Of a stretch of DNA of 64,000 bases, positions 57,618 through 64,000 are shown in pieces. The DNA lies in the NCBI RefSeq assembly GCF_000349325.1, contig NC_020504.1:4994053-5058052 (forward strand), in the 5' to 3' direction. The number at the start of each line of letters is the position of its first letter. The first letter of the stretch is position 1. Both the position numbers and the translations under genes were made by a program. The notes under the pieces were generated by a model, which did not search any database, was not told the origin of the DNA, and saw nothing but the letters and a program-made list of their open reading frames with translations. The stretch is from Streptomyces davaonensis JCM 4913. GTDB taxonomy: Bacteria > Actinomycetota > Actinomycetes > Streptomycetales > Streptomycetaceae.

Positions 57618-58130
57618 GTGACGGAAGGCACCACCTCCGCCGCTGCCGAGGGTGCAGACACCCTGACCCGCCTGGAGCAGGAGGGCGAGATCGCGGCGGA
57701 CTACCTCGAGGGCCTGCTCGACATCGCCGATCTCGACGGCGACATCGACATGGACGTCGAGGCCGACCGCGCCGCTGTCTCGATCATCAGCGACTCGGGC
57801 GGCCGCGACCTTCAGAAGCTGGTCGGCCGTGACGGTGAGGTGCTGGAGGCGCTCCAGGAGCTCACGCGCCTGGCTGTGCACCGGGAGACCGGCGACCGCA
57901 GCCGGCTGATGCTGGACATCGCCGGCTACCGCGCCAAGAAGCGTGCCGAGCTCTCCGAGCTGGGCGCCAAGGCCGCGGCGGACGTGAAGAACACCGGTGA
58001 GCCGGTGAAGCTGAAGCCGATGACCCCGTTCGAGCGCAAGGTCGTGCACGACGCGGTCAAGGCCGCGGGTCTGCGCAGCGAGTCCGAGGGCGAGGAGCCG
58101 CAGCGCTTCGTCGTTGTGCTGCCCGCCTGA
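57618..58130 (+). CDS. Jag/KhpB family RNA-binding protein (KH and R3H domains)
   Basis: A 170-residue cytoplasmic protein. A KH-like part (DMDVEADRAAVSIISDSGGRDLQKLVGRDGEVLEALQEL in two parts) is followed by an R3H domain (GDRSRLMLDIAGYRAKKRAEL and PMTPFERKVVHDAV). Jag proteins bind RNA and affect envelope growth; the position after yidC is conserved. The N-terminal Jag_N domain is absent, as in actinobacteria. GTG 57618, AAGAAGGAG upstream. Confidence 0.95.
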   Translation: MTEGTTSAAAEGADTLTRLEQEGEIAADYLEGLLDIADLDGDIDMDVEADRAAVSIISDSGGRDLQKLVGRDGEVLEALQELTRLAVHRETGDRSRLMLDIAGYRAKKRAELSELGAKAAADVKNTGEPVKLKPMTPFERKVVHDAVKAAGLRSESEGEEPQRFVVVLPA

Positions 58131-58148
58131 TCGGTCCGTACGTTCCTC

Positions 58149-58176
58149 CGGCCCCGTCTGCCCGGCAGGCGGGGCC
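58149..58176 (+). terminator. Hairpin after jag (terminator or attenuator)
   Basis: CGGCCCCG..CTGCC pairs with GGCAG..CGGGGCCG around a tight loop with one bulge (58149-58176), followed by AACTTTGT. It lies between jag and rsmG. Confidence 0.6.
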
Positions 58177-58257
58177 GAACTTTGTCAGCCTGATAGTTCT
58201 GGTGGTTCTGGTGTCGGCGCCCGGGTGTGCCGACACGGTACGGAAGGACGGTCCCCC

Positions 58258-58974
58258 GTGACGGAGGCAGCGGAGCTTCCCCCCGCGCCCGAACAGGCGC
58301 GTGAGGTGTTCGGTGATCGCTTCTCGGACGCGGTCCGATACGCGGAGCTGCTCGCGGAGGCGGGTGTGCAGCGTGGTCTGATCGGGCCGCGCGAGGTGCC
58401 CCGGCTGTGGGAGCGGCATCTGCTGAACTGCGCCGTGCTCTCGGAGGTCGTGCCCGAGGGGGTGACGGTGTGCGATGTCGGCTCCGGTGCGGGGCTGCCC
58501 GGCATTCCGCTGGCCCTGGTCCGGGAGGACCTGAAGATCACGCTGCTGGAGCCGCTGCTGCGGCGTACGACCTTCCTGACCGAGGTCGTCGAGCTGTTGG
58601 GCCTGGACCATGTGACGGTCGTCCGTGGTCGCGCCGAGGAGGTCATGGGCAAGCTCCAGCCGGTCCATGTCGTCACGGCACGCGCCGTGGCCCCGCTGGA
58701 CCGGCTCGCCACCTGGGGCATCCCGCTGCTGCGTCCCTACGGTGAGATGCTCGCGCTGAAGGGCGACACCGCCGAGGAGGAGCTGAAGAGCGCGGCCACC
58801 GCGCTGAGCAAGCTCGGTGCGGTGGGGACGTCCATCCTGCATGTCGGTGAGGGCGTCGTGGACCCGCTGTCGACGGTCGTGCGGGTCGAGGTCGGGGAGA
58901 GCCCCGGTGGTGTGCGTTTCGCGGCGAAGCGTGCGAAGGCGGCCCGGACGGGGCGGGCCCGCCGGCGACGCTGA
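58258..58974 (+). CDS. rsmG: 16S rRNA (guanine527-N7)-methyltransferase RsmG
   Basis: A 238-residue SAM-dependent methyltransferase: LIGPREVPRLWERHLLNCAVL, VCDVGSGAGLPGIPLAL (SAM-binding), VTARAVAPLDRLATWGIPLL and GEMLALKG. Known mutations in this gene give low-level streptomycin resistance and change antibiotic production in Streptomyces. GTG 58258 (MTEAAELPPAP) is chosen as the family N-terminus begins there; the C-terminus is basic. parA follows after 330 bases. Confidence 0.97.
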   Translation: MTEAAELPPAPEQAREVFGDRFSDAVRYAELLAEAGVQRGLIGPREVPRLWERHLLNCAVLSEVVPEGVTVCDVGSGAGLPGIPLALVREDLKITLLEPLLRRTTFLTEVVELLGLDHVTVVRGRAEEVMGKLQPVHVVTARAVAPLDRLATWGIPLLRPYGEMLALKGDTAEEELKSAATALSKLGAVGTSILHVGEGVVDPLSTVVRVEVGESPGGVRFAAKRAKAARTGRARRRR

Positions 58975-59084
58975 CCGCGGGCGGCGGCTGATCTGTCCTG
59001 CGGACGAGACGTACTCCACACAAGCTGTCAAACCTATGCATCTCGGAGTGTCGCGCGGTGATGCCAGGTGCCACTCGGCATCGT

Positions 59085-59098
59085 GTTTCACGTGAAAC
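59085..59098. promoter_or_regulatory. parS site
   Basis: Exact GTTTCACGTGAAAC, upstream of parA. Confidence 0.95.
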
Positions 59099-59193
59099 GT
59101 CGCTCACTGCTGCACGGCATCATCAGTCGGGGCCGCGCCGCGGCCGAACCGCGCGACCGGAAGCCTCTCGGGTCACTCGGAGGGGTACCGGAG

Positions 59194-59220
59194 TTGTCCA
59201 CAGAGGTGGATTTCTCCACA
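59194..59220. promoter_or_regulatory. Two DnaA boxes in the parAB promoter region
   Basis: TTGTCCACA (59194-59202, perfect consensus) and TTCTCCACA (59212-59220) in the same orientation, nine bases apart, 85-110 bases upstream of the parA start. Confidence 0.75.
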
Positions 59221-59304
59221 GAACAACAGGGCTCACTGGTTCACGACCCCGATGGCATGGGAGGCTCTGTTCATTGCGAGCCTGAAGTCGAGGAGAGTGA
59301 ATCC

Positions 59305-60330
59305 TTGCGGTCCGACGCCAACATCGCGGGACCGATGACCGATCCGGTCCCCGGTCCCCGTACCGAGTCGATGGGGGAGGATGTTTCACGTGAAACACCG
59401 CCCCCGATGGACGACACTCCCATCGGTCGTGCCGCCCAACTGGCGGTAGAGGCTCTCGGCCGCGCCGGTGAGGGTCTCCCACGACCCGACCAGACCCGGG
59501 TCATGGTGGTCGCCAACCAGAAGGGCGGCGTGGGCAAGACGACGACGACCGTCAACCTTGCCGCGTCGCTGGCGCTGCACGGCGCCCGTGTCCTGGTGAT
59601 CGACCTCGACCCCCAGGGCAATGCGTCCACCGCCCTGGGGATCGACCACCACGCCGAAGTCCCGTCGATCTACGACGTGCTGGTCGAGAGCAAGCCGCTC
59701 GCGGAAGTGGTCCAGCCCGTCCCCGATGTCGAGGGTCTCTTCTGTGCCCCCGCCACGATCGATCTCGCCGGTGCGGAGATCGAGCTGGTGTCCCTGGTGG
59801 CCCGAGAGAGCCGGCTTCAGCGGGCCATTCAGGCCTACGAGCAGCCCCTGGACTACATCCTCATCGACTGCCCGCCCTCGCTCGGCCTGCTGACGGTCAA
59901 CGCGCTGGTGGCCGGTCAGGAGGTCCTGATCCCGATCCAGTGCGAGTACTACGCGCTGGAGGGCCTGGGCCAGCTGCTGCGCAATGTCGACCTGGTGCGG
60001 GGCCACCTCAACCCGACCCTGCATGTATCGACGATCCTGCTCACCATGTACGACGGCCGGACGCGTCTGGCGTCCCAGGTCGCGGACGAGGTGCGCAGCC
60101 ACTTCGGCGAGGAGGTGCTGCGGACGAGCATTCCCCGCTCGGTCCGTATCTCCGAGGCGCCGAGCTATGGACAGACGGTGCTGACGTACGATCCCGGATC
60201 CAGCGGTGCGCTGTCCTATCTTGAGGCGGCACGAGAAATCGCGCTGAGGGGTGTCGGCGTCCGCTACGACGCGACGCACGCCCATATCGGCGCCCAGAGC
60301 GACCCGAACATGGTGGAGGGGATCCAGTGA
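59305..60330 (+). CDS. parA: Chromosome partitioning ATPase ParA
   Basis: A 341-residue Walker-type ATPase: deviant Walker [48 protein letters not shown] and the C-terminal [17 protein letters not shown]. It moves ParB-parS complexes during sporulation and tip growth. TTG 59305 ([10 protein letters not shown]) is preferred because GAGGAG lies nine bases upstream; later starts would remove the segment that includes the parS-derived residues GEDVSRETP. Stop overlaps parB (GTGA). Confidence 0.95.
   Translation: MRSDANIAGPMTDPVPGPRTESMGEDVSRETPPPMDDTPIGRAAQLAVEALGRAGEGLPRPDQTRVMVVANQKGGVGKTTTTVNLAASLALHGARVLVIDLDPQGNASTALGIDHHAEVPSIYDVLVESKPLAEVVQPVPDVEGLFCAPATIDLAGAEIELVSLVARESRLQRAIQAYEQPLDYILIDCPPSLGLLTVNALVAGQEVLIPIQCEYYALEGLGQLLRNVDLVRGHLNPTLHVSTILLTMYDGRTRLASQVADEVRSHFGEEVLRTSIPRSVRISEAPSYGQTVLTYDPGSSGALSYLEAAREIALRGVGVRYDATHAHIGAQSDPNMVEGIQ
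59383..59396. promoter_or_regulatory. parS site inside parA
   Basis: Exact GTTTCACGTGAAAC in the parA coding sequence, encoding VSRET. Confidence 0.95.
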
Positions 60331-61427
60331 GCGAGCGACGGAGGATTGGTCTGGGCCGTGGCCTGGGCGCGCTGATCCCTGGTCCGGCGGACAGCACGGC
60401 GGCTCCGGCCGCGGCGGGGGGTGCCCCGGCCGCGACGCCGACGGCTGTCCCCGTGCTCACCACCGAGCGTGGTGTGGCCGCGGCGAAGGTGACAGCGCTG
60501 CCGCCGGTTTCACATGAAACCGAGGAACCGTCACTGAACGGCGCGGCAGAGGTGCCCCCGCCCCCCATGGGCGCTCACTTCGCCGAGATCCCCCTTGACT
60601 CCATCAGCCCCAACCCGCGTCAGCCGCGTGAGGTCTTCGACGAGGACGCGCTTCAGGAGCTCATCACCTCCATCCAGGAGGTCGGTCTCCTCCAGCCGGT
60701 CGTCGTACGGCAGTTGGGTCCCGGGCGCTACGAGCTCATCATGGGCGAGCGGCGCTGGCGGGCCTGCCGTGAGGCCGGCCTGGAGGCCATCCCGGCGATC
60801 GTGCGGGCCACGGACGACGAGAAGCTCCTCCTGGACGCGCTGCTGGAGAACCTGCACCGCGCTCAGCTGAACCCGCTGGAAGAGGCCGCCGCCTACGACC
60901 AGTTGCTGAAGGACTTCAACTGCACGCACGACCAGCTGGCGGACCGCATCGGCAGGTCCCGCCCGCAGGTCTCCAACACTCTGCGTCTGCTGAAGCTTTC
61001 GCCGAAGGTGCAGAACCGGGTGGCTGCCGGCGTTCTGTCCGCCGGGCACGCGCGAGCGCTGCTCTCCGTGGAGGACCCCGAGGAGCAGGAGCGGCTGGCC
61101 TACCGAGTGGTGGCCGAGGGCCTCTCCGTCCGGTCCGTCGAGGAGATCGTCACCTTGATGGGTTCCCGGGCGCAGAAGGCGCCGAGGGCCAAGGGCCCGC
61201 GGGCCGGTGCCCGGGTCTCCCCGGCGCTGACCGACCTGGCGACCCGGCTCTCGGACCGTTTCGAGACGCGGGTGAAGGTCGAGCTGGGCCAGAAGAAGGG
61301 CAAGATCACCGTCGAGTTCGCCTCGCCGGAGGATCTGGAGCGGATCCTGAACACCCTCGCCCCGGGCGAGCGGCTCGCTCTCCAGAAGAGCCTCATGGAG
61401 GACGGTGCGGAGGACTCCGAGGACTGA
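60327..61427 (+). CDS. parB: Chromosome partitioning protein ParB
   Basis: A 366-residue CTPase and DNA-binding protein: [33 protein letters not shown] (ParB/Srx box), [21 protein letters not shown] (CTP-binding GERRxR), an HTH ([26 protein letters not shown]) and a C-terminal dimerisation domain ([25 protein letters not shown] in two parts). It binds the parS sites in this window and spreads from them. GTG 60327 overlaps the parA stop. Confidence 0.97.
   Translation: MSERRRIGLGRGLGALIPGPADSTAAPAAAGGAPAATPTAVPVLTTERGVAAAKVTALPPVSHETEEPSLNGAAEVPPPPMGAHFAEIPLDSISPNPRQPREVFDEDALQELITSIQEVGLLQPVVVRQLGPGRYELIMGERRWRACREAGLEAIPAIVRATDDEKLLLDALLENLHRAQLNPLEEAAAYDQLLKDFNCTHDQLADRIGRSRPQVSNTLRLLKLSPKVQNRVAAGVLSAGHARALLSVEDPEEQERLAYRVVAEGLSVRSVEEIVTLMGSRAQKAPRAKGPRAGARVSPALTDLATRLSDRFETRVKVELGQKKGKITVEFASPEDLERILNTLAPGERLALQKSLMEDGAEDSED
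60507..60520. promoter_or_regulatory. Near-consensus parS site inside parB
   Basis: GTTTCACATGAAAC, one base from the consensus, within the parB coding sequence. Confidence 0.5.
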
Positions 61428-61460
61428 CCTCGCGGGCCTTGTGCCGTTGTCGGCCGACGC

Positions 61461-61506
61461 AGGGCGGGCCGTGTTTCCGGATGAGTACCGGAACGCGGCC
61501 CGCCCT
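61461..61506 (+). terminator. Terminator after parB
   Basis: AGGGCGGGCCG (61461-61471) pairs with CGGCCCGCCCT (61496-61506), with further inner pairing around ATGAGTA, then TTGCTTT. Confidence 0.85.
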
Positions 61507-61603
61507 TTGCTTTCCGGCGGTATCTAGGCCATCGCATCGTGGATACGATGCGATCGGGTATGGCGAATCCACCTGGCGGCACCTCTTAGGGGAGGCGGGG
61601 GCC

Positions 61604-61861
61604 ATGCGAACGGTGAGCCGGACCGGACTGGTGAGCGCGGGCCTGGGCCTGGGCGCGGTCGGCGGATTCGTCGGCAGCCTGCTCAGGGAAAGGAACGCCC
61701 TGACAGCCGCCCGTGACGCAGCGGGCGAGGGAAGCGAGGATCAGCCTTCATGGGGCGTCGGCTCGTACCGCTCACGCTGGACAACCTTCAAGACCTTCCC
61801 CAGCGTTGCCGGACGTGTGTCTTCTGGGAGCTGGATCCCGTCAGTGGCAAAGCCGCGGTAA
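61604..61861 (+). CDS. Possible small membrane protein overlapping the GNAT gene start
   Basis: An 85-codon frame from ATG 61604 with GGGGAGGCGGGGG upstream. The first 30 residues are a Gly/Ala/Val-rich possible membrane helix (GLVSAGLGLGAVGGFVGSLL), then a charged part. The last 37 codons overlap the GNAT gene in another frame. The good ribosome site favours translation, but the tail has no coding character, so it may be a leader or nothing. Confidence 0.3.
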   Translation: MRTVSRTGLVSAGLGLGAVGGFVGSLLRERNALTAARDAAGEGSEDQPSWGVGSYRSRWTTFKTFPSVAGRVSSGSWIPSVAKPR

Positions 61862-62367
61862 GCGCGGGCACCCCGGCGCTGGAGAAGGAATCCTGGATCT
61901 CCGCCGTCCTGCTGGACTGGGGGTCCTGCGGCCGGGTCGTCTACGTCGATGACGTCCCGGTGGGCTTCGTGCTGTACGCGCCTCCGGCCTACGTCCCCCG
62001 CTCGACCGCGTTTCCCACGAGTCCCGTCTCGCCCGACGCCGTGCAGCTGATGACGGCGTTCATCATGCCGGGGTACCAGGGGCAGGGGCTGGGGCGGGTG
62101 ATGGTTCAGACGGTGGCCAAGGATCTGTTGCGGCGGGGCTTCAAGGCGATCGAGGCGTTCGGGGACGCCCGCTGGAAGGAGCCCGCGTGTGTGCTCCCCG
62201 CCGATCATCTGCTGGCGGTGGGCTTCAAGACGGTACGGCCCCATCCCACGTACCCGAGGCTGAGGCTGGAGCTGCGGACGACGCTCTCCTGGAAGGAAGA
62301 CGTGGAGATGGCGCTCGACCGGCTGCTGGGGGCCGTGCAGAAGGAGCCGGTGCTGCGGCCCCTGTGA
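61750..62367 (+). CDS. GNAT family acetyltransferase-like protein
   Basis: A 205-residue protein with GNAT motif A (LMTAFIMPGYQGQGLGRVMVQTV) and a substrate region (FGDARWKEPACVLPADHLLAVGF). A CRTCVFWEL motif near residues 20-28 is common in the actinobacterial family next to parB. It acetylates an unknown amine. ATG 61750 is preferred; no strong ribosome site is seen, so it may be coupled to the overlapping small frame. Confidence 0.85.
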   Translation: MGRRLVPLTLDNLQDLPQRCRTCVFWELDPVSGKAAVSAGTPALEKESWISAVLLDWGSCGRVVYVDDVPVGFVLYAPPAYVPRSTAFPTSPVSPDAVQLMTAFIMPGYQGQGLGRVMVQTVAKDLLRRGFKAIEAFGDARWKEPACVLPADHLLAVGFKTVRPHPTYPRLRLELRTTLSWKEDVEMALDRLLGAVQKEPVLRPL

Positions 62368-62379
62368 TGCGCTCTCATG

Positions 62380-62413
62380 CGAATGGGCCAACCCCAAGGG
62401 GCTGGCCCATTCG
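62380..62413. terminator. Bidirectional terminator between the GNAT and trxA genes
   Basis: CGAATGGGCCA (62380-62390) and TGGCCCATTCG (62403-62413) with an inner CCCC/GGGG stem; ends convergent transcripts. The parS at 62415 adjoins it. Confidence 0.85.
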
Positions 62414-62414
62414 T

Positions 62415-62428
62415 GTTTCACGTGAAAC
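62415..62428. promoter_or_regulatory. parS site
   Basis: Exact GTTTCACGTGAAAC between convergent genes. Confidence 0.95.
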
Positions 62429-62453
62429 ATCGCCCACTCGGCGATGAAGTCCG

Positions 62454-62786
62454 CTACTCGGCGATGAAGTCCTCAAGGTCGCGGACGATCGCGGCCTTCG
62501 GCTTCGCGCCGACGATCGTCTTGGCGACCTCGCCGTTGTGGTAGACGTTCAGCGTCGGGATGGACATGACGCCGTACTTGGCGGCCGTACCCGGGTTCTC
62601 GTCGATGTTGAGCTTGACGATCTCGATCTTGTCGCCGTACTCGGCGGCAATGGCCTCAAGAGACGGCGCGATCTGGCGGCACGGACCGCACCAGGCGGCC
62701 CAGAAGTCCACCAGGACGGGCTTGTCGTTCTTGAGGACGTCCTCGTCGAAGGAGTCGTCGGTCACGTTCTTCAGGGTGCCGGCCAC
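62454..62786 (-). CDS. trxA: Thioredoxin
   Basis: A 110-residue disulfide reductase with the active site FWAAWCGPCRQIAP (WCGPC), KLNIDENPGTAAKYGV and the cis-Pro loop MSIPTLNVY. The GTG start has AAGGAG eight bases upstream. It lies 42 bases downstream of trxB on the same strand, so trxB-trxA form an operon driven by the SigR promoter upstream of trxB. Reduces oxidised proteins, together with TrxB and NADPH. Confidence 0.98.
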   Translation of the reverse strand: MAGTLKNVTDDSFDEDVLKNDKPVLVDFWAAWCGPCRQIAPSLEAIAAEYGDKIEIVKLNIDENPGTAAKYGVMSIPTLNVYHNGEVAKTIVGAKPKAAIVRDLEDFIAE

Positions 62787-62828
62787 TGCGGGCTCCTTAA
62801 CTGGTTGGTGCGTGGGGCGGGTGGGGTG

Positions 62829-63797
62829 TCAGACGGTCGTCTTCTCGGCCGCGGCGTTCTCCTCGTCCGCGAGGGCGGCGAGGAAACGCTCGGCGTCGAG
62901 GGCGGCGGAGCAGCCGGTGCCGGCCGCGGTGATCGCCTGGCGGTAGGTGTGGTCCACCACGTCGCCGGCGCCGAAGACACCGGTGAGGTTGGTGCGGGTG
63001 GACGGCGCGTCGACCTTGAGGTAGCCCTCCTCGTCCAGCTCCAGCTGGCCCTTGAAGAGCTCGGTGCGCGGGTCGTGGCCGATCGCGATGAACAGGCCGG
63101 TCACCGGAAGGTCGGAGAGCTCGCCGGTCTTGACGTTGCGCAGCTTCAGACCCGAGAGCTTCTGGTCGCCCTGGACCTCGGCGACCTCGCTGTCCCAGAC
63201 GAACTTGATCTTCGGGTCGGCGAAGGCGCGGTCCTGCATGGCCTTGGAGGCGCGCAGACTGTCGCGGCGGTGGACGATCGTCACGGACTTGGCGAAGCGC
63301 GAGAGGAAGGTGGCCTCCTCCATCGCGGTGTCGCCGCCGCCGATCACGGCGATGTCCTGGTCCTTGAAGAAGAACCCGTCACAGGTGGCGCACCACGAGA
63401 CGCCGCGGCCGGACAGCGCGTCCTCGTTCGGCAGGCCGAGCTTGCGGTGCTGGGAGCCGGTGGTGACGATGACGGCCTTGGCGCGGTGGACGGTGCCCGC
63501 GGTGTCGGTGACGGTCTTGATCTCGCCGGAGAGGTCCACGGAGACGATGTCATCCGGGATGAGCTCGGCGCCGAAGCGCTCGGCCTGGCCGCGCATGTTG
63601 TCCATGAGCTCGGGGCCCATGATGCCGTCCTGGAAGCCGGGGAAGTTCTCGACCTCGGTGGTGTTCATCAGCGCGCCACCGGCAGTGACGGCGCCCTCGA
63701 ACACCAGCGGCTTCAGCGACGCGCGCGCGGTGTAGAGCGCCGCCGTGTAGCCGGCGGGCCCGGAGCCGATGATGATCACGTTACGGACGTCGCTCAC
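62829..63797 (-). CDS. trxB: Thioredoxin reductase
   Basis: A 322-residue flavoenzyme: [20 protein letters not shown] (FAD), redox-active WCATCDGFF (CATC), [12 protein letters not shown] (NADPH) and [27 protein letters not shown] C-terminal FAD contact. GTG 63797, GAGGAA nine bases upstream. In Streptomyces trxBA is the classic SigR (thiol-stress) operon, matching the promoter at 63869-63895. Confidence 0.98.
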   Translation of the reverse strand: MSDVRNVIIIGSGPAGYTAALYTARASLKPLVFEGAVTAGGALMNTTEVENFPGFQDGIMGPELMDNMRGQAERFGAELIPDDIVSVDLSGEIKTVTDTAGTVHRAKAVIVTTGSQHRKLGLPNEDALSGRGVSWCATCDGFFFKDQDIAVIGGGDTAMEEATFLSRFAKSVTIVHRRDSLRASKAMQDRAFADPKIKFVWDSEVAEVQGDQKLSGLKLRNVKTGELSDLPVTGLFIAIGHDPRTELFKGQLELDEEGYLKVDAPSTRTNLTGVFGAGDVVDHTYRQAITAAGTGCSAALDAERFLAALADEENAAAEKTTV

Positions 63798-63868
63798 GGC
63801 TTGATTCCTCGTCTCTGGACTGCGTCATAGGTCCGGCGGGAGCCCCTTTCAGAACTCTCACCCCACCC

Positions 63869-63895
63869 AACGGATCCTAAGGGGCGTGCATTCCC
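63869..63895 (-). promoter_or_regulatory. SigR-type promoter of trxBA
   Basis: On the minus strand GGGAAT (63895-63890), exactly 18 bases, then GTT (63871-63869), the SigR consensus GGGAAT-N18-GTT, about 75 bases upstream of the trxB start. Confidence 0.85.
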
Positions 63896-63979
63896 GCTGT
63901 GTCCGGGCACACGAAGGGGCGACACAGTAACGCCTACCGCGCAGGACGGAGACGAGGCGTCCGCGGAGTGAGCGGGTGT

Positions 63980-64000
63980 TCAGGAGGCGCGGGTGTAGGT
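63980..64000 (-). other. Possible 3' end of a gene truncated by the window edge
   Basis: Six codons (TYTRAS) and a TGA stop are open to the window edge on the minus strand. Too short to identify; a gene upstream of trxB is expected here. Confidence 0.25.

Larger units (their letters stand above)
58975..59304. promoter_or_regulatory. parAB upstream region
   Basis: 330 bases with one parS (59085-59098) and two DnaA boxes (59194-59220). No gene is seen. The parAB promoters must be here. Confidence 0.8.

Overview
The window is about 64 kb of very GC-rich DNA from a Streptomyces chromosome. It spans the replication origin and the conserved genes around it. The genus call rests on the gene order gyrA-gyrB-dciA-recF-gnd-dnaN-oriC-dnaA-rpmH-rnpA-yidD-yidC-jag-rsmG-parA-parB-trxA/trxB, an oriC with about twenty DnaA boxes in both orientations, parS sites of sequence GTTTCACGTGAAAC, three class E sortases, CrgA, a DLW-39 protein, and frequent GTG or TTG starts with ATGA/GTGA overlaps. 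The species was not identified.

Layout. 1-5.7 kb: cell-wall growth and signalling operon (PP2C phosphatase end, FtsW/RodA, PBP, PASTA kinase PknB). 5.8-6.9 kb: a frameshifted Mrr-type nuclease gene. 6.9-11.1 kb: a minus-strand operon with three class E sortases, pabA/trpG, a tiny membrane protein and a DUF881 protein, divergent from crgA. 11.5-14.3 kb: a DnaA-box cluster, a rhomboid protease, a cyclophilin, a DUF5324-type protein and a parS site in a 36-bp palindrome.

14.5-29.3 kb: an accessory island that reads as a class V lanthipeptide (lanthidin-type) biosynthetic cluster. It has two short precursor peptides (leader MNTAEQLIAGY, cores ending SWGC and NWGC), an APH-fold kinase and HopA1-type lyase pair to dehydrate Ser/Thr, a second APH-fold protein that has lost its catalytic residues, an HFCD flavoprotein for decarboxylating the C-terminal Cys (aminovinyl-cysteine), and an LLM oxidoreductase that could reduce dehydroalanine. 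It also has an active/inactive M16 peptidase pair, two ABC export systems, a winged-helix regulator with a membrane partner, and small transposase-like helix-turn-helix proteins. The island ends at a tRNA-Ala gene.

29.3-42.6 kb: a DNA-binding protein, a Ser/Thr kinase, a secreted protein, DLW-39, then a variable block: UTRA-only protein, glycosyltransferase, ferredoxin and amidohydrolase with a TetR-like operator, and a 1318-residue STAND ATPase with 14 WD40 repeats. It closes with a roughly 1-kb segment bracketed by tRNA-Ile and a copy of its 3' half, which looks like an integration scar.

42.6-64 kb: the origin core. oriC (52.3-53.2 kb) holds a row of TAG triplets, a G/C spacer and two DnaA boxes, the arrangement of a basal unwinding site. 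The parAB promoter region carries parS and two DnaA boxes. trxBA on the minus strand has a perfect SigR-type promoter. Coordinates, motifs and overlaps were read directly from the sequence; family names come from recognised motifs; no database search was run.
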